Assembly (NCBI RefSeq): GCF_963082655.1
Contig: NC_081552.1
Span: 4,588,648-4,652,647 of the forward strand
Length of the DNA stretch: 64,000 bases
Direction: 5' to 3'
Origin: Stomoxys calcitrans
Lineage: Eukaryota; Arthropoda; Insecta; Diptera; Muscidae
The position numbers and the translations under genes are program-made. Every line of letters begins with the position of its first letter. The stretch's first letter is position 1. This document shows positions 37,330 through 50,255 of this stretch, one piece after another. The notes under the pieces are model-generated. The model was not told the origin of the DNA and made no database searches. It worked only from the letters and a program-made list of their open reading frames with translations.

Positions 37330-38560
37330 GTGGGAGAAAATCGAAAACGGGTAAAGATATCTCTACAATATATCCCCATCATAAGCAAAAAAGAAAAAAT
37401 TCAGGTAATTAGTATCATGAAAATACAAATTTGGTATCCAAATTTCGGATGGGGTACTTTGGGGAGGGCGCCCCACCCCCAAAACCTACCAAATATATAT
37501 ATACACCAATCACGACAATATGGGACTCAAATTAAAGGTATTTTAGATTAGAGAAACGTATCTGCTATTCAATTGTCGGACCAATTGTTTGTCCCCCAAA
37601 CAACATCCCACCCATAAAACATCCCTAAATCGTGCATTTTTAACGACCATGGCAATATGGGACCCCAACCCACAAAACATCCCTAAATCGTACATTTTTA
37701 ACGACCATTACAATATGGCACTCAAATGAAAGGTATTTGCGAGTAAAATACGAACCTGATATCCAAATGTGGGACACAGTTTCTGGGAGTCCACCCCTTC
37801 CCCAAACAGGACTCATTTACTGGCCATCCCAATATGGGGCTTAAATAAAAGGTATTTGAGTGTAAAATACGAATCTGATATCCAGATGTGGCACCTCGAG
37901 AACATCCCCCAAAGAGGACAAATCTACGGCCATTGCAATATGGGGCTCAAACGAAAGGTCGTTGGAAGTAAAGCAAGAATCTAATATCAATATTCGAGAA
38001 AAGTGTCTCCACCCCCATTACACCACCCAAATAAGAAGTATTTACCAACCATTGCAATTTGAGGCTCAAATAAGAGTTTTTTTTTAGAGTAAAACACGAA
38101 TCTGATATACATTTCCAAAGCCAAATCACTGTGAGGCCGCCCCATCCCCCAAACCGAACATGTTTGCCGACTATGGAAAATTGGGGCTCAAATGAAAGGT
38201 ATTTGGGAGTAGACCGTGAATCTGATATCAACATTCGGTACCAACTGTCTAGGGGACGTCCCACCACCATAACTATCCGCAAATAGGACGTATTTTCTCA
38301 TTATGACAATTTGGATCTTAAAGAGAGTGAAGCTCGCTATTGATAGTTTTTAGGTCCCATACCTCTTAAATGAAAGGTATTTGAGATAAGAAAACGAATT
38401 TGATATCCAATTTTTAGACCAATGGCAGTGTGGGGTTCAAATAAATGATATTTGAGAGTATTTGACGATGCTGATAATTTTTAGGTCTATGAGCTTCTGG
38501 GTGTCAAATGTCAGGTATTGGGTAGTAGAGCGCAAAATTTATAACCGAATGGACTGAAAT
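37330..38560. repeat. family B array
   Basis: About eight diverged units with 'CAATATGGGGCTCAAATGAA', 'AAAGGTATTTGGGAGTA' and 'CGAATCTGATATC'. Confidence 0.75.
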
Positions 38561-39345
38561 ATTACCCAACGACATCTACTATGGTCTTCAATATTCATCA
38601 AATCGGACTATAACTTTATATAGCTCGAATAGCATAACAATTCTTATCCATTATTCTTTGTTTGTTAAAAAGTGATACCGGTCAAAGAACTTAACAAATG
38701 GTGGAGGTTATATTGGGTTGCCCAAAAAGTAATTGCGGATTTTTCATATAGTCGGCGTTGACAATTTTTTCTTTCTTCTGTCAGTTATCAGCTGCTACTT
38801 TTAGCTTGCTTTAGAAAAAAAGTATATTTGATTAAAGTTCATTCTAAGTTTTATTAAAAATGCATTTACTTTCTTTTAAAAAATCCGCAATTACTTTTTG
38901 GGCAACCCAATATATACTTGGTCGTCTCGACATTCTGAGTCATTGCTAGCCGCTTAAAATTTTGCACAGATACTTAATATTGATGTTGGTCCTTGGGGAT
39001 TGCAAATAGGCCAAATCGGTTCAGATTTAGATATAGCTTCCATATAAACCGATCTCCCGATTTTTGTCAGATTTGGCTGAAATTTTGCATGTAGTGTTCT
39101 GTTAAAACTTTCAAAAAATGTGCTAAGTACGATTTGAATCGGTCTTTAACCTGATGTAGCTCCCATATAAACCGATCTTCCGGTTTGACATCTTGAGCCC
39201 CTGGAAGCCACAATTTTTCTTCCAATTTGACTAAAATTTTTTAAGTGGTCTTTTGTTATAACTCCCAACAACTGTGCCTAGTACAGTCCAAATCAGTGTA
39301 TAACCTGATATAGCTCCTTGTTTGGTTCCTAAAAGCTTTTGCTGG
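38561..39345. repeat. family A block interrupted by mariner MITE
   Basis: Units with 'TATAGCTCCCATATAAACCG' flank the MITE at 38,713-38,910. Confidence 0.65.
38713..38910. mobile_element. mariner-type MITE, copy 3, internally deleted
   Basis: Opposite orientation, TA on both sides, perfect ends. At 198 bp it lacks about 40 internal bases around the 'TTCACAGCTTGTGACTC' segment seen in the other copies. Lies in the stv intron, inserted in repeat sequence. Confidence 0.88.
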
Positions 39346-39653
39346 TTGGACAGAAGTTAGATATTTGGTATTATGCTCTTCAACGAAATTTATTTTCTAT
39401 AAATTTTTAGCAGAATCCATGCTTTTATTTGTTTTTCGCTCTCTCCTTTAGAGAGAATTTTGTACATGGTCTGTGCAAAATTTCTGTTTATCATCTCAAT
39501 TTTTAAAGACTTTAGCGTGATTTTTATTTTTTTTATTAAAAAGGAATTTTTTCTAATTTTTTTCTAAAATGCATTTGGGAACTTTATTCTCAATTGCTAT
39601 ATGTGTGGAATATTTAAGGCAAAAAAGTGAAAAAAAAAAATGGGAGGTTCCCC

Positions 39654-39965
39654 AGCTAAGGCATGCGGGGAAGATGATGAGACGTTGAAACATTTCCTTT
39701 ATCATTACCCGGCTTTTGCATCTAACAGATACCGGCACTTAGGTGGGAACACGATACCCGACATGAACCAACTTAGGGGAGTAACATGGAAAACAGTTAA
39801 GGATTTTGTAAGTAGCACGCAATTCCTAACTTAGATTGTCTTTTTCGAGGTTACTTTTTTTGTATTTGAAGCGCACAACAAGCCGTTTACTGGCTTAGGT
39901 GTATGCCCATAGTGGCATAGGGCGGATTAATATCTGCACCCTCTGTTTCAACCTAACCTAATTCT
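39654..39965 (+). mobile_element. 3' end of an I/LOA-like LINE
   Basis: The last about 60 codons ([16 protein letters not shown] ... SSTQFLT) and the 3' UTR of the same family as at 50.3 kb, ending near CAACCTAACCTA. It is 5'-truncated, as is typical of target-primed insertion. Confidence 0.8.
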
Positions 39966-40765
39966 CTCAATATGTAAAAAAAATATTTCTTTGACTGAGT
40001 GATTATTGTTTTCCAAAGTAAACATGTTCGCTCCAATATAAACCGATTTTGCACCATGTTATCCAATTCCAATATCCATGCCATATATTGCCCAAATCCG
40101 TCCATAATCTGTCATATAAACCCTCCTCAATATGTTTCTCCTTGAAGTTTTCAAAACAAAAATTGATTTCCTCAAAAATAAAAAATCCATTTAAAACGCG
40201 TTATGATTTTTCAGTCTTCAACATTTTTTTTTTCAAATTTTATAAAAAAAAATTCGCCAATTATAATTTAATCTATAGAGTTATAATTTAATCATAAAAG
40301 CTTTTAAATTTTCTTACCTTCTATGTTTGTTGATTAATCTCCACGGAATTGTTTTTGATTCATTCATTCATAAAAAAGACAAAATAGTTTTATGAGTAGG
40401 TGTTAGGTTATGGTTTTCTTTTTTTGTTTTTGTAACACTAGACATTTTCCTGTGTAACGCCAGCCATTGCCAGTCGCAGCTGTTAACCACAGGGTATTGA
40501 TCGATTTGTGGTAAGTTTATGGCTAAATGCGCGTGTCTCAATGTTTACAAAACATGTGCTAACATCCGGTAACGCATAGCAGCTGATCAACAAAAACTGT
40601 GAAAACAGATATTCAGTGAAGATCAACCAACCACCAACCACCAACTACCGACATTAATCAAGAAAATACCACATGACAACCTACACTTTATTGCTGATGC
40701 TTAGGTTGATCTCCGATATAAAATAACCTGTTGTAATGATATTTAATGCAAAATTTTCGATTTAT
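39966..40765. other. no gene recognised
   Basis: AT-rich. 40,430-40,700 is less A/T-biased and repeat-free with a GGTAAGTTT word at 40,510, but no reading frame supports an exon. Confidence 0.35.
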
Positions 40766-41390
40766 TTATTTTTCAATTTCGAACGATGTCCGTGTGTCAG
40801 TTCTTCTGTCTGTAAGTGTGTCTGTCCGTCTGTGTGTGTGTCAGTTGTAATCACGCTAGAGTCTTTAAAAAGTATAGGCATCAGATTCTGGATCTTATGC
40901 CTATAACAGACACATTTATTACCCGACATCACTGAAATTTGGAACAATGAGTTGTGTCATAACTCCCCACACATGTCCCGAATATGGTCCAGATCGGCCT
41001 ATATTTAGATATAGCTGCCATAGAGACCGATCTTCAGCTTTAGGGCCTAAAGACCTTATAAGGCACAATTATTCTCCGATTTTGCTGAAACAGTGAGCTG
41101 CTTTAAAATTCCCCATATCCAAAACAAACCTGGTCCAGATCGGACCATATTTAGATATAGCTGGCACATAGATGGATCATCCGAATTAGGGCTTAATCAC
41201 ATGAACGGCGCACTTATTAACCGATTTCGCTGAAATTTCGAACTGTTACTTGCATAGAGCTTCTCGGCACCTGAAGCAAATATGATTAAGATCGGACTAT
41301 ATTTGGATATTAATATGGATATAGTAGTCCATGGTGGTGGGTATCAAAAGTTCGACAAGGCCAAACTTAGTGCGATTTTACTTGTTAGAA
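40766..41390. repeat. family A block
   Basis: Opens with 'GTGTCTGTCCGTCTGTGTG' and closes with 'GTCCATGGTGGTGGGTATCA' and 'GCGATTTTACTTGTTAG'. Confidence 0.7.
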
Positions 41391-43494
41391 TTTATTTATA
41401 TTTTTTTTTAAATCAATCTCATTTTACTTTATTTCTTTATAAAACAGTAAAAACGGCACATTTCTTAAATCAAAAACAAAGTTAAGCAATAAATTGACAC
41501 ACATCTGTCATCCTTAAGAAAGTCATACCATTTTGTTTGGCTTCGAGGGCAAGAGACAAATCGCCTCAAAAGCAAAGAAGCAAAACGTGACATTTCAAAA
41601 ACTTGGTTAACATCAATTTTTTTTTTTATGATTCAGACATAAAAACTAAAATACAATAACAATGTAAAGAGCTCTCCCGCTCAAGTACACAAAAGCCTAC
41701 AAATGCCCTATGAGAAGAGTATCACTTAGCGTAAACACACACCAAACCAACACACATATGTACATACTACACATGCAAATTCGTATAGGAAGATGTAAAG
41801 GCCTAAGCATAGCCACTTACATGAATATCATCTCTTAAGAGGGTAGTGTGCATGTGCCCCAATTTATGCCAAAAAAAAACCCTATCGGTGGTCTGTGTTG
41901 TTGCTTGACATAAACCGGCACCTAGTGAATCTGTTTTTTTCCAATAATGACGTAATCTTAAATCTTCTCCAGATTTCTGACCCATAAATTGCGCAAAACA
42001 GAAATGTTTTTTAAGTAAAACCAAAAACCAAACAAAAAAAAATGAAATAGTTTACCTATGACTTGCAGTTGTTGTATTGAGTCAGCATGGCTTATTTAAA
42101 ATCTGTGCTGACTTTTTATCTCTCTCGCTCTGTCCCACACTTATTTGTTTCGGCATACTACATAAACATTTCTGATTGAACATGATTTTTGCAAAGTTTC
42201 TGTGTTTTTTTTTTTCTTTTTTTCATTTTAAAATTTGGTTTTTATTGACGTCATGATTTGTTGTTGTTGTTGTGATTTTTTGTTTGTTAATATAGTATAT
42301 CACAAATTGTTGTTGTTACTGCAGTTAGTTGGTTTTTTTCTTTCAATCGATTAGAGCACATGAAATTGCTTTTGTTTTGCCAACAATGACAGCGACGCAG
42401 ACGGACGACTTGTTTTGCTTAAATGCCGTTTAAAGTTGTTGTTTGTTGTTGCTTTATGAATTGTAGGTTTTTTTCTTCTGTTTTCCGTTTAGTTTTTGTT
42501 AGTGGCGATTATAAAAAGTGAATCATTGCTAAAAATATTTGTGTTCGTTGGCTGCTTGAATGGTTGGCTGAATGCTGAGTGTTTTTGTTTTTGTGTTTTT
42601 GCATGTGGGCCGCACTTGTTTCTCTGTGATTTGGCGATCGTGACGGCAATGTTCATAATCAATTGTATATGAGGAGTATATGGTCGACAAGTAATGGCTC
42701 TGTCTCTCTCTCTCTCTGTGTTTCCCTCTCACACCTTTTTCCTTCCATGTCCCCTCATTCGGTTTGTTTGGCTCTCTTGGCTCTTGGGTGGTGGGTGAAC
42801 ACGTCAAATGTAATTAAGTTTAGTATTCACTTTATAAAATAGAACAATGCCATTTTATCCATTCAATACACACATTTTGTACAATACATACATATGTACA
42901 TATGTAGAAATTCCAATAATTACACTATTATACAACAATTGTTTAATTTGGAGGATGATATAATATTTGTTTTGCTCATTTATTTATCTCCGATATATTC
43001 ATTTGGCTATTTCCAGTTCTAAGAGTTTCTATTCCAATGAAAGTGGGAAACCTTTCGACCATTAATTAAAAACAAAAAATGACAATAAACAAACAAAACC
43101 TGCTGAAAAGAATAAAACAAGAAAAACAAAACGTTGTCGCTCTCCCTGCTTAGCAGTTAGTGGCAATGTGTGAGCAAGGTTTGATTGTCTGTTTATAATA
43201 AAATTAAAATTGCTAAAATAAATTTATCATGGCGAATTGTTAGAGCAAAACTGGCTGCATTGACTTGAATAAAGCCGCTTGGCAAATTTTTGTTGTTGGA
43301 AATTTCTATAGAACAGAGAGGTGAAAATGAAATGGAAAGTATTCATTATAAGTCAAAGATCATTGTCAGCGGTTTTGGATTAATTAAAAAAATTACTTTT
43401 ATCACCGAAAAAAAAAAAACAACAATACTTTCAGATACCAAGAGAAGATAGGGATGTGTTTGAACACATATTAATGACTGGATATATGCAAGCT
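41391..43494. other. stv intron, mostly unrepeated AT-rich DNA
   Basis: TTG/GTT-rich stretches lie at 42,240-42,470. (TC)n lies at 42,700-42,718. No family A or B units and no coding motif. This is one of the longest repeat-poor stretches in the intron and a candidate place for regulatory sequence. Confidence 0.4.
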
Positions 43495-44175
43495 TTTAAC
43501 AAGTAAAAGCGTGCTAAGGTCGCCCGGCCCGAATCTTGGGAACCCACCACCATGGATTCTGATAAAATATGGGAGCTATATATGGTTATCGACCAACTTG
43601 GCACAGTTGTTAGGGGCTATCGTGATTGTGACAGACGGACAGACATGACTAGTTCGATTCAGAATGTCGAGGCGATCAAGAATATATACTTTATTTTTTT
43701 CAATTAAAAAATTAATTGATTCAATAATTTTTGAATTGAATATTATTTTTTTTTTCAATTAGTTGTAATAGTTGTGATTGAAGTTATTGCCATTTTTTAA
43801 GATTCGATTAAAAATATTATTGATTCAATTAATTTTTTAATTGAATCTAAAAGTTTGTTCAACTCATTATTGATATTATCATTTTCGTGTTTGATGCAGT
43901 CTCAATTAAAAAAATTAATTGGATCAATTAATTTCGTGATTGAATTGAATTATGCCCTTCAACTAAATTGATTTTGCCTCCCGTTCGTTCACATGTTTCG
44001 TTATGACTTCCAACTACTGTGCTGAGTATGGTCCAAATCGGTCCATAATCTGATATAGCTGCCATATAAACCGATCTGGGATTTTGACTTCTTGAGCCTC
44101 TAGAGAGCGCAATTCTTATCCGATTTGGCACAAATTTTGCGTAATATGGTCAGAATCGATCTATACCTTGATACA
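43495..44175. repeat. family A ends around an AATT-rich degenerate repeat
   Basis: The family A terminus 'CAAGTAAAAGCGTGCTAAGG' opens the block. From 43,690 to 43,955 variants of 'TCAATTAAAAAATTAATTGA' dominate. Family A units resume to 44,170. Confidence 0.65.
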
Positions 44176-44302
44176 CACATCAATGAGTGCAGTCCGATTT
44201 AAGTTTTGAGCTCAATGATAAGCGGCCTACTGTTTTATAGCCGAGTCCGAACGTACCTCACAACTGGGAGGGGGATAACCACCGCTGAATATTTTTTCTG
44301 CA
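44176..44302 (-). mobile_element. tRNA-derived SINE fragment, copy 6
   Basis: Tail and body words ('GAGTGCAGTCCGATTTAAGT', 'TATAGCCGAGTCCGAACGTA') with internal deletions. Lies 440 bp before stv exon 2. Confidence 0.65.
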
Positions 44303-44741
44303 ATAACTCCCCAAAAACTTAGTTGGGGATTTGTTTCATTTTTGAGATTGGGCAGTTATTTCATAACGACAAAGCTCTCCAAAAATAGTTGTTTTTGTTT
44401 TCCAAAGAGCATTTTTTGGGGACTTTCATTTCATTTTCGATTTTGGGAACTTATTTCATAGAGCCGACATAGCTGGAGCGACTTAAAACGTCGCGACGAT
44501 CAAGAATATACTTTATGGGGTCTTGCATGCTACGAAATATCCCTACTGCGGTGCAGGATATAAAAATATTTCGAGTACGCCCCATTAGATCTAGGCACGT
44601 CATACTCTATCGAAAAATAAAAACCAAACATATGTACATGTTAAACTATTTAGCTTCCTTAATATTGCCTTACATTTTATGTATATGAATGTGTATTAAT
44701 GTTGCCCCTTTATTTTGTTCTCTCATTTCATTTGATTGCAG

Positions 44742-46634
44742 CAGGACTTTGGTTTTGATCCCGAAATGGATATGGATATGGACATGTTTCCGCGCAGTCG
44801 TTTACGCATGGGCCATGATCCGTTTGCTGACTTTGGCGCCTCACGTAAGCGTAGTAGTTTACATGATCCTCCATTTCAATCTGATGTTTTTTCTCGTTAT
44901 TTTAATGATGATCCAGACTTTGGCTTCCCCCAATTCAACTCGTTGGGCCGTAGACGAGCCAATAATCCCCATCATGACGATGACTTTTTCAATCGTCTAC
45001 CCAACGAATTTCGTCAATATATTCCCGATAGTTTTGGCCATCGACGTACGGCGGGCGGCATGCCTGGTACACCCGGTTCGCCCGGCATACATCCTCAGCA
45101 ACAACAACAACAGCAGCAGCAGCAGCCACCACCACAGCCACAACAGATGCCAGCTCGCTACTATCAGACAATGCCACCACAATCGCCTTCGAAGAAGGTT
45201 TGCGATGCAGCCATACAAACTGAAGATCCAAATGCCGGACGTTCGGAAGTGGATCATGCCATGCCGGTAAATGTGGATAATCTCAATCAGCATGGTTTGC
45301 GCAATACCATGGATATGGGTGTTAAGTCGGCTGTGGAAAATGAGCCCATCGGTATGAGATCACATTCTGCCCCTCCCAATGAGCCATTGCAACAAAAGCA
45401 TGTCTACCATCCACAACAACAACAACAACAGGTTCCAGTCAATGGACAACGTCAGACTCCCCCCGTACAAGCACAGGCGCAGGGGGGACGTCCACAGTTT
45501 GGCACTCAAACTAGCCCACCCGTACAGGGAGGCGGTTATGCTGCTCAAGCAACTCCTCCCTTCCAAAAGGCCTATTATGCCCCCCAGTCACAAGCACATC
45601 CACAACAGAAGCAACAGACCCCACCACCACCTCAGACACCGGGCGGCTCTTATATACGCACCATACCCATATTTGTGGAGGGACGATCGGAGCCGATAAT
45701 TAACAATAAGGAAATACCCAATCAAAATGCGCCACCCTCGGCAACAGCTAGAGCTTATACACCGCCCAAACAAACACAACAGCAACAGTCGCCTTTCCAA
45801 TATCCACAGCCTCAGGGGCAGCCGCAGCAACAACAGCAACAACAGCATACACAACAACACCGTCCAACACCTTTAAATACTCAGCAACAGCCAACACAGC
45901 AGCAGCAACAGAGCACTGGTCTGCCCCCACAGACTCCACACACCGTGGACTCGATTAACAAAATCCAAGATATTCAACGTGATGTTCTCGAACTCATGTC
46001 CTGCGTGGAGAAATTCGCTGGCACTCGCTCTGACAAGGAATATGCCTACTTGGACGAAATGCTAACCAGAAATCTTTTGAAGTTGGACAACATTGACACA
46101 AATGGCAAGGAGAGCATACGGCTGGCCCGCAAAGAAGCCATCAAATGCATACAAGCCTCCATTAATGTCTTGGAAGCTAAGGCTGAGGAAAACGCCAAGG
46201 CTGCCGAGGGCAACGTAACGCCCACAGTCTCTGCAGAGGCTAAGGAAAATCCACAAAAAAGCTCTTCGGGTGCAAAGGTAACCAAAGATTCTTCACAAAC
46301 CAAGATGGAACAACAGGAGGAGCCTGTAGATGCAAGTAAAATACAAGAGCCCATACCACTGCCACCGCCAGAAGGCATGGTGGTTGATAGCAAAAATGAA
46401 ACAACAACAACAGCCGCAGTGCTGGCAGAAGATGGTAAAGCAGAAGCCACTGTTGACAACAAGGAGGAGGAGGCAAAGCCTGAAGCTGAAAAGGCCAATG
46501 CCACCGCTGAAGCAAGCACACCCACCAACACAACGCCCGCCATCAATGAAGGTGAACAAAGTAAAGATAATGCCGAGGCAGCAGTAGCCTCTGTCGCTGT
46601 AGCCGCCGCCACCACCAATGCTGAGGCCAAATGA
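44742..46634 (+). CDS. stv: starvin, coding exon 2 (BAG domain, BAG3-like)
   Basis: This exon encodes about 630 residues (residues 101-730) ending at TGA 46,632-46,634. It begins with an acidic Asp/Met-rich segment ([16 protein letters not shown]) and continues with Gln/Pro-rich low complexity. Around residues 306-311 there is RSHSAP, a 14-3-3-type motif. Around residues 405-415 there is TIPIFVEGR, resembling the IPV motifs by which BAG3 binds small heat-shock proteins. A BAG domain follows at roughly residues 500-583 ([20 protein letters not shown] ... [20 protein letters not shown]), then an Ala/Glu/Lys-rich tail. BAG domains bind the Hsp70 ATPase domain and act as nucleotide-exchange factors; the fly and human orthologues (Starvin, BAG3) work in chaperone-assisted autophagy in muscle. 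The acceptor is a tandem TTGCAGCAG, so the first Gln may be optional. The frame is intact. Confidence 0.93.
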   Translation, partial: QDFGFDPEMDMDMDMFPRSRLRMGHDPFADFGASRKRSSLHDPPFQSDVFSRYFNDDPDFGFPQFNSLGRRRANNPHHDDDFFNRLPNEFRQYIPDSFGHRRTAGGMPGTPGSPGIHPQQQQQQQQQQPPPQPQQMPARYYQTMPPQSPSKKVCDAAIQTEDPNAGRSEVDHAMPVNVDNLNQHGLRNTMDMGVKSAVENEPIGMRSHSAPPNEPLQQKHVYHPQQQQQQVPVNGQRQTPPVQAQAQGGRPQFGTQTSPPVQGGGYAAQATPPFQKAYYAPQSQAHPQQKQQTPPPPQTPGGSYIRTIPIFVEGRSEPIINNKEIPNQNAPPSATARAYTPPKQTQQQQSPFQYPQPQGQPQQQQQQQHTQQHRPTPLNTQQQPTQQQQQSTGLPPQTPHTVDSINKIQDIQRDVLELMSCVEKFAGTRSDKEYAYLDEMLTRNLLKLDNIDTNGKESIRLARKEAIKCIQASINVLEAKAEENAKAAEGNVTPTVSAEAKENPQKSSSGAKVTKDSSQTKMEQQEEPVDASKIQEPIPLPPPEGMVVDSKNETTTTAAVLAEDGKAEATVDNKEEEAKPEAEKANATAEASTPTNTTPAINEGEQSKDNAEAAVASVAVAAATTNAEAK

Positions 46635-48150
46635 TGACCCGAGAGAAATTATCAGAAATTCACCTCCAGCAGCAGCAGCTCCTATCGGAAAGCAACTTAT
46701 AAAACTACAATTTCCAAGCAATCTCACAGACCCCATGATAAACTCCAATGCCTGGCTGAACCTGCAGCGAACTTGGACAAAAAGTCAACATCTTAACGTA
46801 CTGTGGTTTTAAACAAGAGCACACCAAGCTCTTAGCGATTTGGTTGATTTCCCTACTCCTTCCCTCAGCTACTCATGCAAAATGTTGGCGCCTTTAGTTC
46901 TTAGATCTAAAAAAAAAGTCCTTAATAAAAAAAACACCATAACTTACTATATTTTCAAATCCATCTGTGCAAACACTGACTTAATTGTTAACCAAACAAA
47001 GAGAATGTTCGTTCGCCCAAACCCTTTTCCCATAAAAAAAAATAACAACAAAACAAAACAAACCCCCCCCCCCCCCTTGAATGTGTATGTGTGTGAATGT
47101 TTATACTTAACGCCTAACCCCCATACTAGTAAAGCGTTCGTTATACGCTGACATTCAAAGGAACAAGAAAATTGCAACGATTTGTTGAACGATTTATTCT
47201 ACTATTGCTATTCTGCAATTCAATGTGACAAAAATGAAGTGCTTTACTTAACCACGAAAAAAAAAAGAGAAAGAGACGAAGAAAACCCAATAAACTAGTA
47301 ACAATAAAAGTGCCTCTGTAATTCTTATGATGTAAATTGTTGGTGTTTTTCTATATTTAGAGAGATTTTGTAGTAGGAAAAAAATTATAATAATTATAAT
47401 GAGAAAAAATTCTTTTCTGATATTCTATAAGGCTTTTATGTATACATTTAAATAAAAACAAAAGTGAACAGCAACCACCCTCTCAGAATTCTAAATCAAA
47501 ACTGTTTGGTTTGTCAAAATTTGAACTGACTTGAAATGTTATTTGTAGCTCTGATCTAATCTTAAGGCATAACTACTTGAAAAAAAAAACAAAAACAAAA
47601 TTTTAAGAGTGTATCCGTTGTCGTTATTGGCTACTTTCAACACTTTTTACTGCTACCACTTTTCAATTATTTGTTGATTTTATTATTTAAAGCCATTTTA
47701 TTTTAATTTTTTTTTTCTCTTAAATATTTATTTTACTTGTATTTGCAAAGCAGTCGATGATATCGATTGAACATAGATCTAAACACACACATACACACAG
47801 ACAATCTTACACACGTATATGTGCACGTACATTTTCTTTCTGTTTTTTTATATTCTATTTAAATTTATTTATGGCTTTCTAATTTGATGAGATTCAATTG
47901 TCGATTGTGTCACACGTGTTTTATTGCATCCGACGACTATGATGATATTATTTTTAGAAGAAAAAAGCAAAAACAAACCACGAGCAACAACATCATCAGA
48001 TACATTTATAAATAAACTCTAGATTTAAAAATAAATAACAAAAAAAAAAACAAACACTAAAAATAAACATTGACGAAAATAGCAACACTTGCGGATCATA
48101 CTATTTGTTGAAATCTATAAACAATAAAATATTGAAAAACAAATCTATGA
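46635..48150 (+). other. stv: starvin 3' UTR region with several poly(A) signals
   Basis: The AT-rich stretch after the stv stop has no coding signature. It includes a C-tract near 47,066 and AATAAA hexamers at 47,289, 47,303, 47,451, 48,011, 48,062 and 48,123. Multiple signals suggest alternative 3' ends. Family A repeat sequence begins at about 48,220, which is a natural outer limit for the transcript. Confidence 0.55.
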
Positions 48151-48219
48151 ACGTACTTTTTTTACCGCATAGAAACAAATGGGTAAGTTTGGGCGGAGTT
48201 AAATAACCTCAATGGGTTT

Positions 48220-50255
48220 CTATACCCACCAACTTAGCATGTGGGTATACTAATCTAGTCATTCCGCTTGTAAAACCTCGAAATATTCATCTAAGACCCC
48301 ATGCTGAGTACATATGTTCTTGATCGTCTCGACGTTCTGAATCGATCTAGCCTTCCGTTCGTCTGTCTAAATCACTAAAGCGGTCGAACGCGATACTTAA
48401 TATTGATGTAGGTAGTTGGGGATTGCAAATGGGCCACATCGGTCCAGATTTGCATATAGCTCCCACATCCGATTTGACTTCTTGGGCTCCTGGAAGCTGC
48501 AATTTTTTCTGTTCTTTTATGACTTTCAACAACTGAGCCAAGTACGGTCCAAATCGGTCTATAATCTGATATAGCTCCCATATAAACCGATTTCCCGATT
48601 TGACTCTTGAGTCCCTGGAAACCGCAAGCTCAAATTTTCCACATAGTGTTCTCAAAAACTGTGGCAAATACGGTTCAAATCGGTCAAGAACATGATATAG
48701 CTCCCATATTTTAGCAGAATCCATGGTGGTTGGGATAGGCTTTATAATTTATTGATATCGGAAGGGGACGAACCCTTCACCGTTACCCACTAAAAAACAC
48801 CACCCAAAATCTAAAGTGGACCGATAAGGACAATATGGGTATCAAATGAAAAGTATGCGGGAGTAGATGACGAATCTGGCATACAAATTCATGTCGATAT
48901 ATAGGGGTCACCCCACCCCCACAAAAACGCCCAAAATGGGCACACTAGCCAATCGCGAATATATGGGACCCGATTTGTTTGTTCCGCATAGACTGAAAAA
49001 CCGCAGAACCGACTTTCTCGAAATTTTCGCATATTGTGTAGGTTGGTCTGGAATCAAACATAGGCTATACAATTTGTCGATGTCGGAAGGGGGACGGACC
49101 CTCTGCCTTATGCCAAAAACACAACCCAAAATCAAAAGTGGATCGATCGGGACAAAATAGGTATCAAATGAAAGGTATTGGAGAGTAGAATACGAATATG
49201 TTATCCAAATTGGGGCCGCCAGCCCCATAACTCCCCCAAACAGACATATTGGATGTTCATTTCATTATGGGACTCAAATGAAAGGTATACATTTTCATAG
49301 ATTGTGAACGTTTGTCTGGAAGGAAACATAGGCTATATAACTTTTAGATATCGGATGAAGGCGGATCCTCCCCCTAACCCCAAAAACAGCACCCATATCC
49401 GAAAGTGGTCCGATGGGCACGAAAACGAATATGGTATTAAAATTTGGGTCCAAGCACCCAGCTCCTCGAAACAGATATATTCCAAGTATTAGGCAGTGGA
49501 TTACAAATATGGCATAATACATTAGGTCCAAGTAATGGGAGGTCGCCAACCTCCAAATACCTCCAAATGGGCATATTAGCCGACCATGGCTATATGGGAC
49601 TCAAATGAAAGATTTTAGAGAGTGGATTACAAATATGACATTAAAATTTGCGTTCAAGTCTAGGTGGCGCCTTTCCTCCTAAAGATACGTCAAATGGGTT
49701 ATTTGACCCATTATGACAATATGGGACTCAAATGAAAGGTAGAAAACGAATTTCATATCCAATTTTGGAACCAAGTGTTTTGGGGTACGTCTTAAAGCAC
49801 CAACATTAAGAGGGGATAAACACCGCTTTGTCCGATGTTCTCGCCAGGGTTCCAACGCGTTCAGCGTCATAGGCTACAATGGCACGAATTCGATATCCGC
49901 ATTCAGGGCTAAGTGTCCCCACCCTAAAATGATATTAGAGAGTTAAAGAAGGCGCAGCGGAGCGGGATCGAAGATCGATTTACCGATTAAAATCAAATGT
50001 AATTAAAGTCAGTTGGAAATCATGAGAGAAATCACTGTACAAAATGTTCGCCCAATCGGATGAAAATTGGGCCCTCCACAGGCTCAATAAGTAAAATCGG
50101 GAGATTTCATTACGAAGCTATATCAGGTTATAGGCTGTTTTGAACATCGATACTTGAAATATTCAACATGATTGCAACATTTATGATTGGTATACATTCT
50201 TGATCGGATCGCTGTTTATAACCTACACCACTACTGGGGTACATGGTATTATAAC
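48220..50255. repeat. family A (48,220-48,735) and family B (48,740-49,985) repeats
   Basis: Family A units follow the stv 3' UTR. Family B units then run to 'GGCGCAGCGGAGCGGGATC' at about 49,965. A SINE piece sits at 49.8 kb. 49,990-50,255 is mixed family A debris. Confidence 0.7.
49795..49878 (-). mobile_element. tRNA-derived SINE fragment, copy 7
   Basis: Short piece around the B box ('TCTCGCCAGGGTTCCAACGC') with 'GTTCAGCGTCATAGGC'. Embedded in family B repeat. Confidence 0.6.

Larger units (their letters stand above)
23086..44741 (+). other. stv: starvin intron, 21.7 kb, repeat-rich
   Basis: The intron is bounded by CAG|GTTAGT and TTTGATTGCAG|CAG, and both junctions are in phase 0. It holds SINE copies, two mariner MITEs, an R1-like RT fragment, several family A and B repeat blocks, an 81-bp tandem repeat, a 310-bp duplication and a LINE 3' end. 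No further exon was recognisable by coding potential, but non-coding alternative first exons cannot be excluded. Confidence 0.8.

Noticed and set aside
40430..40720. Possible alternative exon in the stv intron
   Set aside because: There is a GGTAAGTTT word and little repeat, but no open frame, acceptor or similarity that supports an exon.
44689..45293. Overlapping ORFs of 193 and 98 codons on both strands
   Set aside because: They are shadow frames of stv exon 2, produced by CAA/CAG repeats.
46046..46630. 194-codon minus-strand ORF rich in Ala, Ser and Leu
   Set aside because: It is antisense to the stv BAG domain and Ala/Glu-rich tail, where codon bias keeps the opposite strand open.
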